A stretch of 37,664 nucleotides of DNA from JBMYQA01 sp049600855 (GCA_049600855.1 JBMYQA010000021.1:1-37664); one strand, 5' to 3'; shown: positions 25,541 through 34,481, counted from the first letter of the stretch. The notes: a model not told the origin generated them from the letters alone. Program-made: numbers and translations.

Positions 25541-25863
25541 TCCTCCGCTTCTCAAAATACCTTGGATTTATGATAACATAACCTTTGTTTGCCATTATGT
25601 AACCTAGATCACAGACAAGGAAAATCCAACAGGCTAACATTGTGGAAAAAGCAATAGAAACCGAAAAGCAAGGTGTACTTGAGGAAAAATTGAGTCAGCC
25701 TGTTTTTATTCGGTGTACTGCTATAATTTTTTTCCTATTGGTCGTGATGGAAACCTTCGTTTATGGACTTTTAAGGGAGCGATTACCGCATTAGAAGAGT
25801 TGTAATTGAGGGCACTTTTCACTATCATTATTGTAAATTCGTTGGAAGAAAAACATACAAGAA
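25541..25863. other. Intergenic region holding one possible small ORF
   Basis: These are 323 nt between the phosphatase and the DUF983 gene. The only open frame of interest is the 50-codon GTG-started frame annotated at 25642-25794. No terminator-like hairpin was seen after the phosphatase. Confidence 0.45.
25642..25794 (+). CDS. Possible 50-aa single-span membrane protein
   Basis: This GTG-started frame encodes 50 residues: a charged Glu/Lys-rich N-terminus ('VEKAIETEKQGVLEEKLSQP'), a hydrophobic span ('CTAIIFFLLVVMETFVYGLL') and a short basic tail ('RERLPH'). The shape is that of a small type II or III membrane protein. Support is limited: there is no ATG before the span, no clear ribosome binding site and no recognisable family. 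It lies on the same strand, 69 nt before DUF983, and could be co-transcribed with it. Confidence 0.35.
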   Translation: MEKAIETEKQGVLEEKLSQPVFIRCTAIIFFLLVVMETFVYGLLRERLPH

Positions 25864-26211
25864 ATGAGCTTTAAAGGAATACTTCAGAAAAAATGTCCCA
25901 ATTGTGGGAAAGGTGATTTATTCAAATATTCCCTTTCAAAAGTGTGGAAGTTCACTCAGATGTACGATCACTGTCCAGAATGTGGATACAATTACAATCC
26001 TGAACCAGGTTTTTACAATGGTGCGATGTACATCAGCTATGCGATGAACACGGCTATGATTGTGACCATTTTCCTGACTGCCAATCTATTGATTGATGAG
26101 AAAAACCCTGTGCTATTCGTCGCCCTCACTGTTATTCCCGTATTAGTATTTTTTCCCGCTGTTTTTCAATGGTCAAGAACAATCATGTTGCATCTCTTCC
26201 GACCTAAATGA
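25864..26211 (+). CDS. DUF983 family zinc-ribbon membrane protein
   Basis: This 115-aa protein has the DUF983 plan: two Cys-x2-Cys knuckles ('CPNCGKGDLF', Cys12/15, and 'CPECGYNY', Cys39/42) that probably bind one zinc, then 'EPGFYNGAMYISY', followed by two membrane spans (about 57-74 and 82-100) and a short basic C-terminus ('HLFRPK'). Length and motif order match the family. Its function is unknown. In some proteobacteria members sit beside cytochrome oxidase genes, but nothing of that kind is next to this one. The ATG is well placed just before the first Cys knuckle. Confidence 0.9.
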   Translation: MSFKGILQKKCPNCGKGDLFKYSLSKVWKFTQMYDHCPECGYNYNPEPGFYNGAMYISYAMNTAMIVTIFLTANLLIDEKNPVLFVALTVIPVLVFFPAVFQWSRTIMLHLFRPK

Positions 26212-26893
26212 GCAGGTAACCACACCTAGTGTGATGTTTCAAATGACCTCCTTGTGATAAACTCCCTTTCAATTCACCCCTCAATAAGTGTCAGGACTTC
26301 TTGAGCCAGCAATGCTCTCGTTGTCATTTTCGACCAGCAGGAGAAGGCTACGTACCCATTATTAGAATACGAAACCATATTCCAAAATGAGCCAAATGCG
26401 TTCGTTTAGTCACTTGATACTTAGATGTCTATCGTATGCGATCCCAGTTTCCATCGACATGACAAAAAAGTCCTTTTTTTAAGACATGTATAGAAAATGT
26501 CTAGTACTCTTTTTAGCCTTTTCGGGCAGATTAGCCTTATTTTGAACATTGTTAACGCAATAACGATCGGCTTTTTGGAATATCATTACTGGCTATGAAA
26601 AGGTATCACAAACACGATTTTCTTCCTGTGCTATTTATCGAATGAACTTGCATCACCATGCGTATGAATAGCAATCTCAATGTCATTCCAAACCTTCTAT
26701 TCACGAACAAAAAATGAAGAGAACCAAATCGTTCTCATTCAACAATTGGATTCCATTTTCGATATAGAAGCTGGAAGGTTCACAGTGTGGTTCAGATGAC
26801 CATCATTGGCTTTAATGACTTTAAATCACCTATTATCGTACGTTATTGTTAACAAGGTAAACTCAGTAGATACTTATTACTTAAGGTATAATT
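26212..26893. other. 0.68-kb gene-poor region, possibly decayed coding sequence
   Basis: No convincing gene is present. Two short open stretches look slightly protein-like. One is 47 codons at 26247-26387, without a start codon, containing 'QQCSRCHFRPAGEGYVP', which resembles a c-type haem motif. The other is a frame near 26679-26800 containing 'IVLIQQLDSIFDIEAG'. Both are short enough to arise by chance, so I treat the region as non-coding or eroded. The promoter of the downstream S74 fibre gene should lie at its right end. Confidence 0.4.
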
Positions 26894-29122
26894 ATGAAAA
26901 AGAGTATTTTCACCCTTTTATTTTTGGCAGTAAACCTGTCTGTTTATGGGCAATCTGTTGGTATTAATGACAATAACAGCACGCCTAATGGCAAGGCCAT
27001 GCTTCATGTGCAATCTACTACGAGAGGTTTTTTAACCCCTCGAATGACGACCACCCAACGTACTGATTTTGGTGGTACCTTAGGAAGTGCAGATCAAGGT
27101 ATGATGGTATTTGATATCAATCAAGGTGGCTACTATTTCTGGACAGGTACAGCGTGGACGCGTTTAGAGGCGGATCATTTAGGAAATCATACCGCCACGG
27201 CAAACCTTCGATTGAATGGTCAATGGCTTTCCAATGATGGTGACGCGGAGGGGATTTATGTAGCAGCCGATGGGAAGGTAGGAATTGGTACCTCAACGGT
27301 TGATTTCCCACTGGATGTACGGACTGGAGCAGCAAACGCTAGAATTGGAGAGGCAGAAATTGGTGCTTGGCCTGCTGCTAGTAGCTTTGCTTATTTTGGT
27401 CATGAGGATTTGGATCATAGTGGATTCGGTAATTATGCGTTATTACAATCTTCTTCAGGCGAAACTTTTGTTAATTCGGCATCAGGCCAAGCCTTGTATT
27501 TCCGACAAGGAAATGTAACTCGAATGCTGATCGATGCAGCTGGAGACGTAGGTATTGGAACAGGCAACCCAAACTATAAATTAGAGGTTAATGGAAGAGG
27601 TCGCTTTGCAGATTCACTTACCGTAGGCAATTACACGTTCTCAGGAATAGATGGGAGTAATGGTCAGTTGTTAATGACTGATGGAACAGGTAAACTCAGT
27701 TGGAAAAGCATGGATACTACCCTGATCAAAGATGCAGATGGAGATACGAAAATTCAGGTAGAAGAAAGTGCTGATGATGACAAAATTCGCTTTGATGTCG
27801 CTGGTAGAGAGTGGCTAACGATAGAAAGTTTTAATTCAAATAGGCATTTCCGTTTGAGTTTTAACGAACCTGGGAGTAATATTTTCTTAGGAAGAAATGC
27901 AGGATACTCCTTAGAAGCCTCAGGTTCTGCACGTAATATCATGATTGGAACCAATGCTGGATACAGTGTAGGAGGGCCGTCTAGGATAATTTTTAACTCC
28001 GTATTTATAGGCCATGAAGCGGGTTACCATCAAGATCGTGGCCCTGATAATGTGATGGTGGGCTATCGGGCAGGTTATGCACTGAATGATAATGGAGATC
28101 GGAATGTAATTATTGGCTCAGAAGCTGGCGGTTCCAGTACGACTTCTGGCGATATTGATCCGTATACTTCTGTTTTTATCGGCTATCGAGCAGGGTATAA
28201 TGGCGGTAACGGTGCGAATAACGTTTTTGTAGGAAGAGAGGCGGGTAGGGACATTACCTCAGGACAAGAAAATGTCACCATAGGCGATGAAGCGGGTAGA
28301 GACATTACCACAGGACTTGAGAATACCTTAGTAGGAGCAGAAGCTGGGCAACTCATTACTACTGGACGATATAACACAGCAGTGGGGGCTGATGCAGGTA
28401 AAGCAAATGCAGAAGGAGATGAAAATACGTATGTGGGTGAAGGTGCTGGCAGTGGCATAGCAAATGGCACAGGGAATGTGATCGTGGGACGGGCAGCAGG
28501 GCTTTCTTCTTACGATGATCTAAAGCATACCGTTTTTCTAGGTTACCGAACAGGCTACAATTCAGATTCTGATAGTTCGGTATTTATTGGAAATCGAGCA
28601 GGGTATGATGAAGTAAACAACCATCGTTTGTACATTGAAAACACCAATTCTACTACTCCATTAATTTATGGTGAGTTCGATAACGATCTCGTAAAAATCA
28701 ATGGCAATTTACAATACACAGGCTCATTTGGCAGTGCCTCCGACCGCAGGCTTAAATCTGATTTCAGGGCTATTGAGGAACCGCTTGCCAAGCTCAGTTT
28801 GCTCAATGGTTTGAATTATACCAAAACGTACAACGGTAAGACGAATCGAGAATATGGCCTGATTGCCCAAGAGGTTCAGCAAGTATTTCCAGAATTAGTA
28901 ACTGTGTTTGATCAAAAAGCAGGCTATTTAGCCGTAAACTATCTTGAACTCATCCCCATTGTCATTGAGGGCATGAAGGAGCTGAGGGCGGAAAACGAAG
29001 CCCTAAAAGCAAAAGTTTCAGAAATGGAAGCCCTGCAAAAGCGCTTAGCAAAGATTGAGGCGGCATTACAAATGAACATGGAAGCGCAACCAGCTGATGA
29101 AAAAAAAGAGGCAGATAAATAA
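26894..29122 (+). CDS. Secreted fibre with YadA-like head repeats and S74 autocleaving chaperone
   Basis: This is a 742-aa exported fibre. Signal peptide (to 'SVYGQ'). The N-terminal region is typical of Bacteroidota fibre proteins ('GFLTPRMTTTQRTD', 'GGYYFWTGTAWTRL'), followed by 'VGIGTSTVDFPLDV' and 'VGIGTGNPNYKLEV'. Residues about 328-575 hold 14 repeats of the core pattern (N/S)-x-x-(V/I/L)-G-x-x-(A/T)-G, e.g. 'NIFLGRNAG' and 'NVFVGREAG', resembling the trimeric YadA head. From 616 comes an S74/endosialidase-type intramolecular chaperone: 'SDRRLK' keeps the Ser616-Lys621 spacing of the catalytic dyad, then 'YGLIAQEVQQVFPELV' and 'AVNYLELIPIVIEGMKEL', and a coiled coil. In this family the chaperone drives trimerisation and then cleaves itself off just before the Ser, so the mature fibre should end near 615. 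It is monocistronic, with a terminator following. Confidence 0.9.
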   Translation: MKKSIFTLLFLAVNLSVYGQSVGINDNNSTPNGKAMLHVQSTTRGFLTPRMTTTQRTDFGGTLGSADQGMMVFDINQGGYYFWTGTAWTRLEADHLGNHTATANLRLNGQWLSNDGDAEGIYVAADGKVGIGTSTVDFPLDVRTGAANARIGEAEIGAWPAASSFAYFGHEDLDHSGFGNYALLQSSSGETFVNSASGQALYFRQGNVTRMLIDAAGDVGIGTGNPNYKLEVNGRGRFADSLTVGNYTFSGIDGSNGQLLMTDGTGKLSWKSMDTTLIKDADGDTKIQVEESADDDKIRFDVAGREWLTIESFNSNRHFRLSFNEPGSNIFLGRNAGYSLEASGSARNIMIGTNAGYSVGGPSRIIFNSVFIGHEAGYHQDRGPDNVMVGYRAGYALNDNGDRNVIIGSEAGGSSTTSGDIDPYTSVFIGYRAGYNGGNGANNVFVGREAGRDITSGQENVTIGDEAGRDITTGLENTLVGAEAGQLITTGRYNTAVGADAGKANAEGDENTYVGEGAGSGIANGTGNVIVGRAAGLSSYDDLKHTVFLGYRTGYNSDSDSSVFIGNRAGYDEVNNHRLYIENTNSTTPLIYGEFDNDLVKINGNLQYTGSFGSASDRRLKSDFRAIEEPLAKLSLLNGLNYTKTYNGKTNREYGLIAQEVQQVFPELVTVFDQKAGYLAVNYLELIPIVIEGMKELRAENEALKAKVSEMEALQKRLAKIEAALQMNMEAQPADEKKEADK

Positions 29123-29144
29123 AATGAGTTTATACCTAATCGAA

Positions 29145-29174
29145 AGGCTTGAAAGTTTCTTTCAAGTCTTTTTT
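29145..29174 (+). terminator. Rho-independent terminator after the S74 fibre gene
   Basis: The stem AGGCTTGAAAG (29145-29155) pairs with CTTTCAAGTCT (29159-29169) across a 3-nt loop and runs into a T-run to 29173. It lies 22 nt after the stop. The convergent LytTR gene ends at 29377. Confidence 0.85.
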
Positions 29175-29376
29175 CTACACCAACATAAAATTTTACCTCA
29201 CCACATTCCCATTTAATACTGTGTAAACTAAATTATTTAACATTCTGAAGTTGTTTGTAGAGTTAGTAAAACGTCCGAATGCGGCCCACCTCTACAAACA
29301 GCAATCGAGTAAATCTTCAGATTTACGCTTATAGCAAAGTGTTAAATTACTTGGTTTACAGTGTATTAATCCTTCG

Positions 29377-30156
29377 CTATAAAATATTTAATCGATTCAA
29401 AAAAGCCTCTTTTCGCCTTCTTGAGATGGGGATTTCACTACCATCATTCATGACAACACTTCCTCCTTCTCCCCTAAGGTACTGTTGAACATAAGCTTCA
29501 TTAATGAGGTGAGAATGATGTACCCGAAAAAAACGATGACATTCGAAGGACTTTTCATATTCTTTAATCTTTCGCGTTGTGTATATCATTTTGTTATTCT
29601 TCAAGAACAATTTTGTATAATTTCCATCTGCCTCACAGCGAATAATGTCTGTAATTTCAACAAATTGAATTCCATTACCCGTCGGAAGGCCTATTTTTTG
29701 GTCATTTGTATTGGAATGGCTAAGCTGGCTAATCAACTGTTGGATTTGTTCATTAGCAGTAGGAGGTACTTCTTCACTTTCTTGTACTTTTTTTACCGCA
29801 TCCATAAGCTCTTGAATATTAATGGGCTTCAGCAAGTAATCTACTGCACTAATTTTAATGGCATTGATTGCATAATGATCATATGCAGTGGTGAATATGA
29901 CCTTAAAATCAATTTTTGTAAATTTACTGAGCACATCAAACCCTGTACCATCGGGCATTTCTACATCGAGAAAAACCAATTCAGGTTCATGCGCTACAAT
30001 GAGCTCATGAGCCTGTTTTACTGATGCTGCTTGTGCCAGTAGCTCTACATCTGGACAATATTTTTTTAATATTTTCGAGAGGATATTTCTCGCTCTGAGC
30101 TCATCATCCACAATAATTGCAGTAATGGCTCGTGTTGAAGTGTTTAAATTAGTCAT
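29377..30156 (-). CDS. LytTR-family response regulator
   Basis: This is a 259-aa cytoplasmic transcription factor. The receiver domain (about 12-130) has the acidic pair Asp17/Asp18 ('IIVDDE'), phospho-acceptor Asp64 ('LVFLDVEMPDG'), Thr in 'IFTTAYD' and Lys near 112 ('YLLKPI'). After a Gln/Ser linker, residues about 165-259 form a LytTR DNA-binding domain ('IIRCEADGNYTKLFL', 'FFRVHHSHLINEAYV', 'IPISRRRKEAFL'). LytTR regulators bind paired 9-10-bp direct repeats. It is the third gene of a leftward operon, 45 nt after the LytS-type kinase, its evident partner. The first six residues are poorly conserved, and an internal start is possible. Confidence 0.93.
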   Translation of the reverse strand: MTNLNTSTRAITAIIVDDELRARNILSKILKKYCPDVELLAQAASVKQAHELIVAHEPELVFLDVEMPDGTGFDVLSKFTKIDFKVIFTTAYDHYAINAIKISAVDYLLKPINIQELMDAVKKVQESEEVPPTANEQIQQLISQLSHSNTNDQKIGLPTGNGIQFVEITDIIRCEADGNYTKLFLKNNKMIYTTRKIKEYEKSFECHRFFRVHHSHLINEAYVQQYLRGEGGSVVMNDGSEIPISRRRKEAFLNRLNIL

Positions 30157-30201
30157 GTTGTTTAGTAGCTGGTTTGAGGTAATTGGTATACCTGCTGTAT
30201 G

Positions 30202-33200
30202 TTAAATTTTATCAAGCATAGGAAATTGGATTTCTACCCGTGTTCCTGTTGCTTGATTTTGCTCATCCTTTTTATCAATTACTTTAATAGAGATTTCTAC
30301 ACCATCAATGGAATTAATGGCTTTTAATCGTTCATCCACAATTTGCATGGCTCTCGACTTATGTGGTTTATTCATTTTCTTCCTGAGTTGCATGGCCTTT
30401 TCTCTGCCAATTCCATCATCGTCTATGATGCAATGTATTTTACGATCTACCCGTTTAAATTCAACCAATATATTCCCTTCTTCCTCTTTGTAAAATAATC
30501 CGTGATTAATGGAATTTTCTATAAATGGCTGTATCAACATCCCTGGTATTTTCAATTGTTTTCGATTAATTGAAGCATCCACAATTAAGGCAAAAGAAAA
30601 TTTATTTTCAAAGCGCAATTTTTCCAAATCCATGTACAATCTTAACAAATCTACTTCCTGCTCAATGGTAATGTACTTTGTTTTGGATGATTCCAAATAC
30701 ATGCGCATCAATTTAGAAAAATTAGATAGGTAATTATTAGCCATCAACTCGTCATTGTCTAACATGAAATCTTGAATGGCATTGAGCGCATTAAAAATAA
30801 AATGTGGGTTCATTTGGGCTTGTAACACCTTCAATTCCAACCCTGAAAATATCTTATTGATACGAATTCGTTCCGCTTCTTTCTGTTGTATACGTTTGCG
30901 CTGTGCTAACATAATCACCCAAAATACCAATGCTAATAAACCGATATAGCCCAAAATAGCCCAAGTAGTGCGCCACCAAGGAGGTTGTATTTCAAAATGA
31001 AGCTTGAGGGGCGCACTCCAGTCGCTGTTGTGCTTTCGCGCCCGAATTTCCAGAAAATAATCACCAGGTTTGAGTGAGCTAAATGACAAAGTCAAGTTAT
31101 TGTTGCTTGTCCACGCTCCGCGATTCAAACGATATTCATAAACCAACTTTTCAGGATGTACATACGTGATGGCTTTGTAAGCAAAACGCAACACTACATC
31201 ATGATCAAATTTCTTTTCTGCATCGCCAAAAGACTGGACTTTACCATTGACCCAATACTTTTCAAAATGCAGTTTCGGAGGGCTTATAATCAATGCATGC
31301 TGAATCTCATTTACATTAACTACTGATAAGCCTTTACTTCCACCAACCCACAAATTACTGTCTAAATCGACCGTTAAGCAATTAATGTCATTTGACAGTA
31401 AGCCCGAATGTGACGTAAAAGAACCTAATCGCTCTCCATCCACATACGCCAAGCCATTGGGAGTGCCCACCCAAAGCCATTTATTTTGATCCATCACAAT
31501 GGCTCGACATTGGTTGGAAGGCAAACCATCTGCTTCCGTATAAATCCTTCTTAACTCATATTTCGAACCATAAGGAGTGATGTAATAAAGCCCCTGCTCG
31601 GTACCAATCCATAAATTCTCATAAAAATCTATGTAAATAGAGTTAATTTGTTTCGCCGTGAAGTTCGCCAATACAAATTGTTTGTTGTAAGCAGCATCAA
31701 GTACAAATAGATTTTGCTTGGCATCTAAATAAAATAATTGCTTTTCATAACTCCGATAGGTACGGCTTACAGCCAATAAGCTATTTCGTTCAAATTGATA
31801 CTCAAATACACCTCTAATTTTATTCTTCGTAACTGCGGCAATGCTTTCAAGCTGTTCAATGTTAGCATTACTCCTTAATATATTATCAGCTATTGCTAAG
31901 GCATTTCCTCGAGCATCAAACATTCCAGACTTTCCAGATACTTGATCTCTCCAATAAAACTTTCCACCTTCTGTTTCAATCATATCCAGCGTGTAGCCAA
32001 GTATCCATAATTTATCTTCTTCATACTTAGAAAAAACAATATCATCTATTGTCAATCCTTTGCGAGGGGCATACTTGGTCAATTCCAATTCGTGAAACAC
32101 GCCATCTTCAAACCATAACACACCAGCTTTGGAGCCTATCCACACTTTTCCATTTTTATCCGTCTCTAATGTGCGAATAAAATTCATGGGAAGTCCATCG
32201 CTCGTCGTATATTGGTTAAAAATAGGGTGATATAAACAGAACACCCCATCACCATCTGTGGTCAACCAAACGTTTTGTTCATTATCTTGAAAAAAATAAG
32301 CAGATGATTTTTCTAATCTTAAGAGCTTATCTAAGCTAATCAAGTTTCCAGTTTCTAAGTCATATCGGTAACTCTTTGTATTTTTATATCGACTTGTAGC
32401 AGTGCTGATGTAAGCATATTTATTTGCAACAATATTCAAGTTATAAATCGCTTCTTGAGGTAATCCTGTTGCGTAAACTTGCCATTGATTTGACGCATCT
32501 AGGTGATAAATTTTCCCTTTACTTCCCAACCAAACACTGCAATCTTTGTCCTCGTAAAAACTGTAAATTTGCTCATCAGCTACGGGTAAAGAAACAAGTG
32601 GAGTTAACGTTGAATCGTTGCGATAAGCAAATACGCTGGGCAAATTCCCATACAATAACAATTGTTTTTCCTTGTTCACCGCATATTGCAACTCAAATGG
32701 ACCTATAAAAAATGGGCGATATTTACTAACATCCCCCATTTCTGCTGAAAAAAGCTTCAACGAAATCGGCGTTTTAGAAGCAAAATAAGGTGTTTTTATG
32801 GAAGTAGTACTCCATTCACCACTAGCGGTTTTCTCAAATAACCACAACTGAGAGTAGGCCCATCCAGCAAGCCTATTCGTATCTAAAAATGCGATACCAT
32901 TTAATCGAACAGGGCCATTTTCGACTTTTAATGGATAAATAGAGTCCTCTTTGATGATATTGATTCCCCCTTTCCACGTTGCAATCCATAAGCCACTGCT
33001 GTCAGGCGCTTCTGTTACTTCAATAGGAAAAGGACTGGTTAATCCATCTGTGGTATTGTAATTTTTCCATTCGGTTCCATCAAATCGGGCCAAGCCATTA
33101 TCCGTTCCCATCCAAATGTAGCCTTTACTGTCTTGGAACATCTTATAAGTGATGTTATGCGGCAAGCCATTATCAACCGAATAGTGTTTATAGCTCAACT

Positions 33201-33291
33201 TTTCTTGCCCAAAGAGTGGAATGGCAAACTGCGAAAGGATGAGTAAGCACGTAATCAAAAAGCGATATAAAACAGTACTACGCGAAGTCAA
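30202..33291 (-). CDS. Reg_prop/Y_Y_Y sensor histidine kinase of LytS type
   Basis: This is a membrane kinase of about 1,029 aa. The periplasmic part is built of Reg_prop strands ('YIWMGTDNGLARFDG', 'KVWIGSKAGVLWFED', 'NLWIGTEQGLYYI', 'WLWVGTPNGLAYVDG', 'NLWVGGSKGLSVVN'), forming beta-propellers. Then come a Y_Y_Y domain ('KPGDYFLEIRARKHNSDWS'), one membrane span after 'PPWWRTTWA', and a LytS-type His_kinase domain: 'QAQMNPHFIFNALNAI' with the phospho-acceptor His, 'IQPFIENSINHGL' and 'DDDGIGREKA'. No ATG precedes the signal sequence. I take TTG at 33291 because it gives a compact signal peptide (RSTVLYRFLITCLLIL ... LFGQ). A TTG at 33375 would add 28 residues and a second hydrophobic stretch. 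It lies between the lipoprotein and LytTR genes in one operon. Confidence 0.92.
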   Translation of the reverse strand: MTSRSTVLYRFLITCLLILSQFAIPLFGQEKLSYKHYSVDNGLPHNITYKMFQDSKGYIWMGTDNGLARFDGTEWKNYNTTDGLTSPFPIEVTEAPDSSGLWIATWKGGINIIKEDSIYPLKVENGPVRLNGIAFLDTNRLAGWAYSQLWLFEKTASGEWSTTSIKTPYFASKTPISLKLFSAEMGDVSKYRPFFIGPFELQYAVNKEKQLLLYGNLPSVFAYRNDSTLTPLVSLPVADEQIYSFYEDKDCSVWLGSKGKIYHLDASNQWQVYATGLPQEAIYNLNIVANKYAYISTATSRYKNTKSYRYDLETGNLISLDKLLRLEKSSAYFFQDNEQNVWLTTDGDGVFCLYHPIFNQYTTSDGLPMNFIRTLETDKNGKVWIGSKAGVLWFEDGVFHELELTKYAPRKGLTIDDIVFSKYEEDKLWILGYTLDMIETEGGKFYWRDQVSGKSGMFDARGNALAIADNILRSNANIEQLESIAAVTKNKIRGVFEYQFERNSLLAVSRTYRSYEKQLFYLDAKQNLFVLDAAYNKQFVLANFTAKQINSIYIDFYENLWIGTEQGLYYITPYGSKYELRRIYTEADGLPSNQCRAIVMDQNKWLWVGTPNGLAYVDGERLGSFTSHSGLLSNDINCLTVDLDSNLWVGGSKGLSVVNVNEIQHALIISPPKLHFEKYWVNGKVQSFGDAEKKFDHDVVLRFAYKAITYVHPEKLVYEYRLNRGAWTSNNNLTLSFSSLKPGDYFLEIRARKHNSDWSAPLKLHFEIQPPWWRTTWAILGYIGLLALVFWVIMLAQRKRIQQKEAERIRINKIFSGLELKVLQAQMNPHFIFNALNAIQDFMLDNDELMANNYLSNFSKLMRMYLESSKTKYITIEQEVDLLRLYMDLEKLRFENKFSFALIVDASINRKQLKIPGMLIQPFIENSINHGLFYKEEEGNILVEFKRVDRKIHCIIDDDGIGREKAMQLRKKMNKPHKSRAMQIVDERLKAINSIDGVEISIKVIDKKDEQNQATGTRVEIQFPMLDKI

Positions 33292-33399
33292 ATGAAATCT
33301 TGTTATAAACAGCAAAACTGCACAAATAGTTGAGTTTGCTAACGAATACAGGCATTCATACTGCAAATCTAGCAAACAAGTTTAAAGAGTCATTTAATT

Positions 33400-34074
33400 T
33401 TATTCGAGTTTAATCGTAGGGATCGCTTGCATTGCTACCCGTTTAAAAATAAAATGATGAATTCCTGTATGAAAGATTTCATCATTAAAGGCTAAGTCGA
33501 TGGTTTGGCCTTCTAGCACCTCTTCCCAAGGTACATTTTCACTAAATGCTAATTGTAATGCCCAATACAATTGGCTTCCTAATCTGGTTTCTATTACCGA
33601 AATGGAAGGCTTTAACGTTTTTGTGCCCGTGTGCAACCGGAGATGTTGAGCAACGTGATAGAGTTCAGCTATGCGTTCCTTATCATCCAAATACTCTTTA
33701 ACACTCCGATATTCTTCTAATTGACGGGCACTTTCTTCTTGATCTGCTTGAATAACCAGTAAAAAAGTAAAATGATTACGGTTTAATTCCACCAAACTAT
33801 CAAATAGGGATCGTGTTTTTATTTTGAACGATTTTAATTCTTTTAATGCCAGGTATTCAGGAGGTAAGTACATGGCACTCAGTAGCAATCCTTCACTTTT
33901 TTTATATTGAATGAGACCATGTTCTTTTTCAATCAACCAATCATAGAATTGTTGATCTGATTTGATGTGTTGTTGACACTGAATCAATAAAAGAAACAGC
34001 AAGCACCTTGCTCCAGTTTTTATCACTTGTATATAATTTCCACTGTTCATGAAACAAATTGATTTGTTCATCAA
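33400..34074 (-). CDS. Putative lipoprotein, first gene of the LytS/LytTR operon
   Basis: This is a 224-aa protein of unrecognised family. The hydrophobic segment ends in a lipobox (LLFLLLIQC, Cys33), so it should be lipid-anchored. The alternative start at Met9 (34050) gives a more normal signal length with Cys at residue 25. The mature part is helical and charged ('LIEKEHGLIQYKKSEG', 'VELNRNHFTFLLVIQADQEE', 'DDKERIAELYHVAQHL'), with a C-terminal 'FNDEIFHTGIHHFIFKR'. The last part resembles a beta-sandwich edge, but I cannot name it. Its stop lies 24 nt before the earliest possible start of the kinase, so the two are co-transcribed. An accessory or signal-input role for the kinase is a reasonable inference. 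Confidence 0.75.
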   Translation of the reverse strand: MMNKSICFMNSGNYIQVIKTGARCLLFLLLIQCQQHIKSDQQFYDWLIEKEHGLIQYKKSEGLLLSAMYLPPEYLALKELKSFKIKTRSLFDSLVELNRNHFTFLLVIQADQEESARQLEEYRSVKEYLDDKERIAELYHVAQHLRLHTGTKTLKPSISVIETRLGSQLYWALQLAFSENVPWEEVLEGQTIDLAFNDEIFHTGIHHFIFKRVAMQAIPTIKLE

Positions 34075-34348
34075 ATAGGCTTATTTCAAAGAAAAGTCAG
34101 GTATAACATGCCAAAGTTGCCCACTTTATACAAAGGAACAGAGAATATAGATGCAGCGAAATTGACATTTCATAACTGGCAGGACTTTGCAAGTAAGTGG
34201 TGACAAAAAATCCATAATTGGCAAGAAGTCCACGTGATGATCGGAGGTATAAATAATCTTGTACCTATCGTGAATGGAAGTTTTCAGAAAATTCCTAATA
34301 AATATCTTGTAATTCAAACAAACACCATTAACTTTGCACTCTCAAATC

Positions 34349-34430
34349 GCGGATGTGGCGAAATTGGTAGACGCACTAGACTTAGGATCTAGCGCCTTAC
34401 GGCATGGGGGTTCGAGTCCCTCCATCCGCA
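34349..34430 (+). tRNA. tRNA-Leu (anticodon UAG)
   Basis: The acceptor arm GCGGATG (34349-34355) pairs with CATCCGC (34423-34429), with discriminator A at 34430. The anticodon stem CTAGA/TCTAG encloses the loop CTTAGGA, with anticodon TAG at 34383-34385. A long class II variable arm follows, then the T-arm GGGTTCGAGTCCC. CCA is not encoded. Confidence 0.98.
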
Positions 34431-34438
34431 CAACAATC

Positions 34439-34470
34439 AAAAATCTCAACTTCCGAAGTTGGGATTTTTT
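34439..34470 (+). terminator. Rho-independent terminator after tRNA-Leu
   Basis: CTCAACTTC pairs with GAAGTTGGG (with G-U pairs) across a short loop at 34445-34463 and is flanked by an A-run and a T-run ending at 34470. It begins 9 nt after the tRNA. Confidence 0.85.
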
Positions 34471-34481
34471 AGTTTAGAGAG

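Noticed and set aside
28183..28470. Minus-strand 95-codon frame opposite the YadA-like repeats
   Set aside because: Its Pro/Ala/Ser repetitiveness is just the antisense of the repeat array.
34349..34430. tRNA-Leu as an integration site for a genomic island
   Set aside because: No integrase and no duplicated tRNA 3' end was seen; flanking genes on the right are housekeeping.
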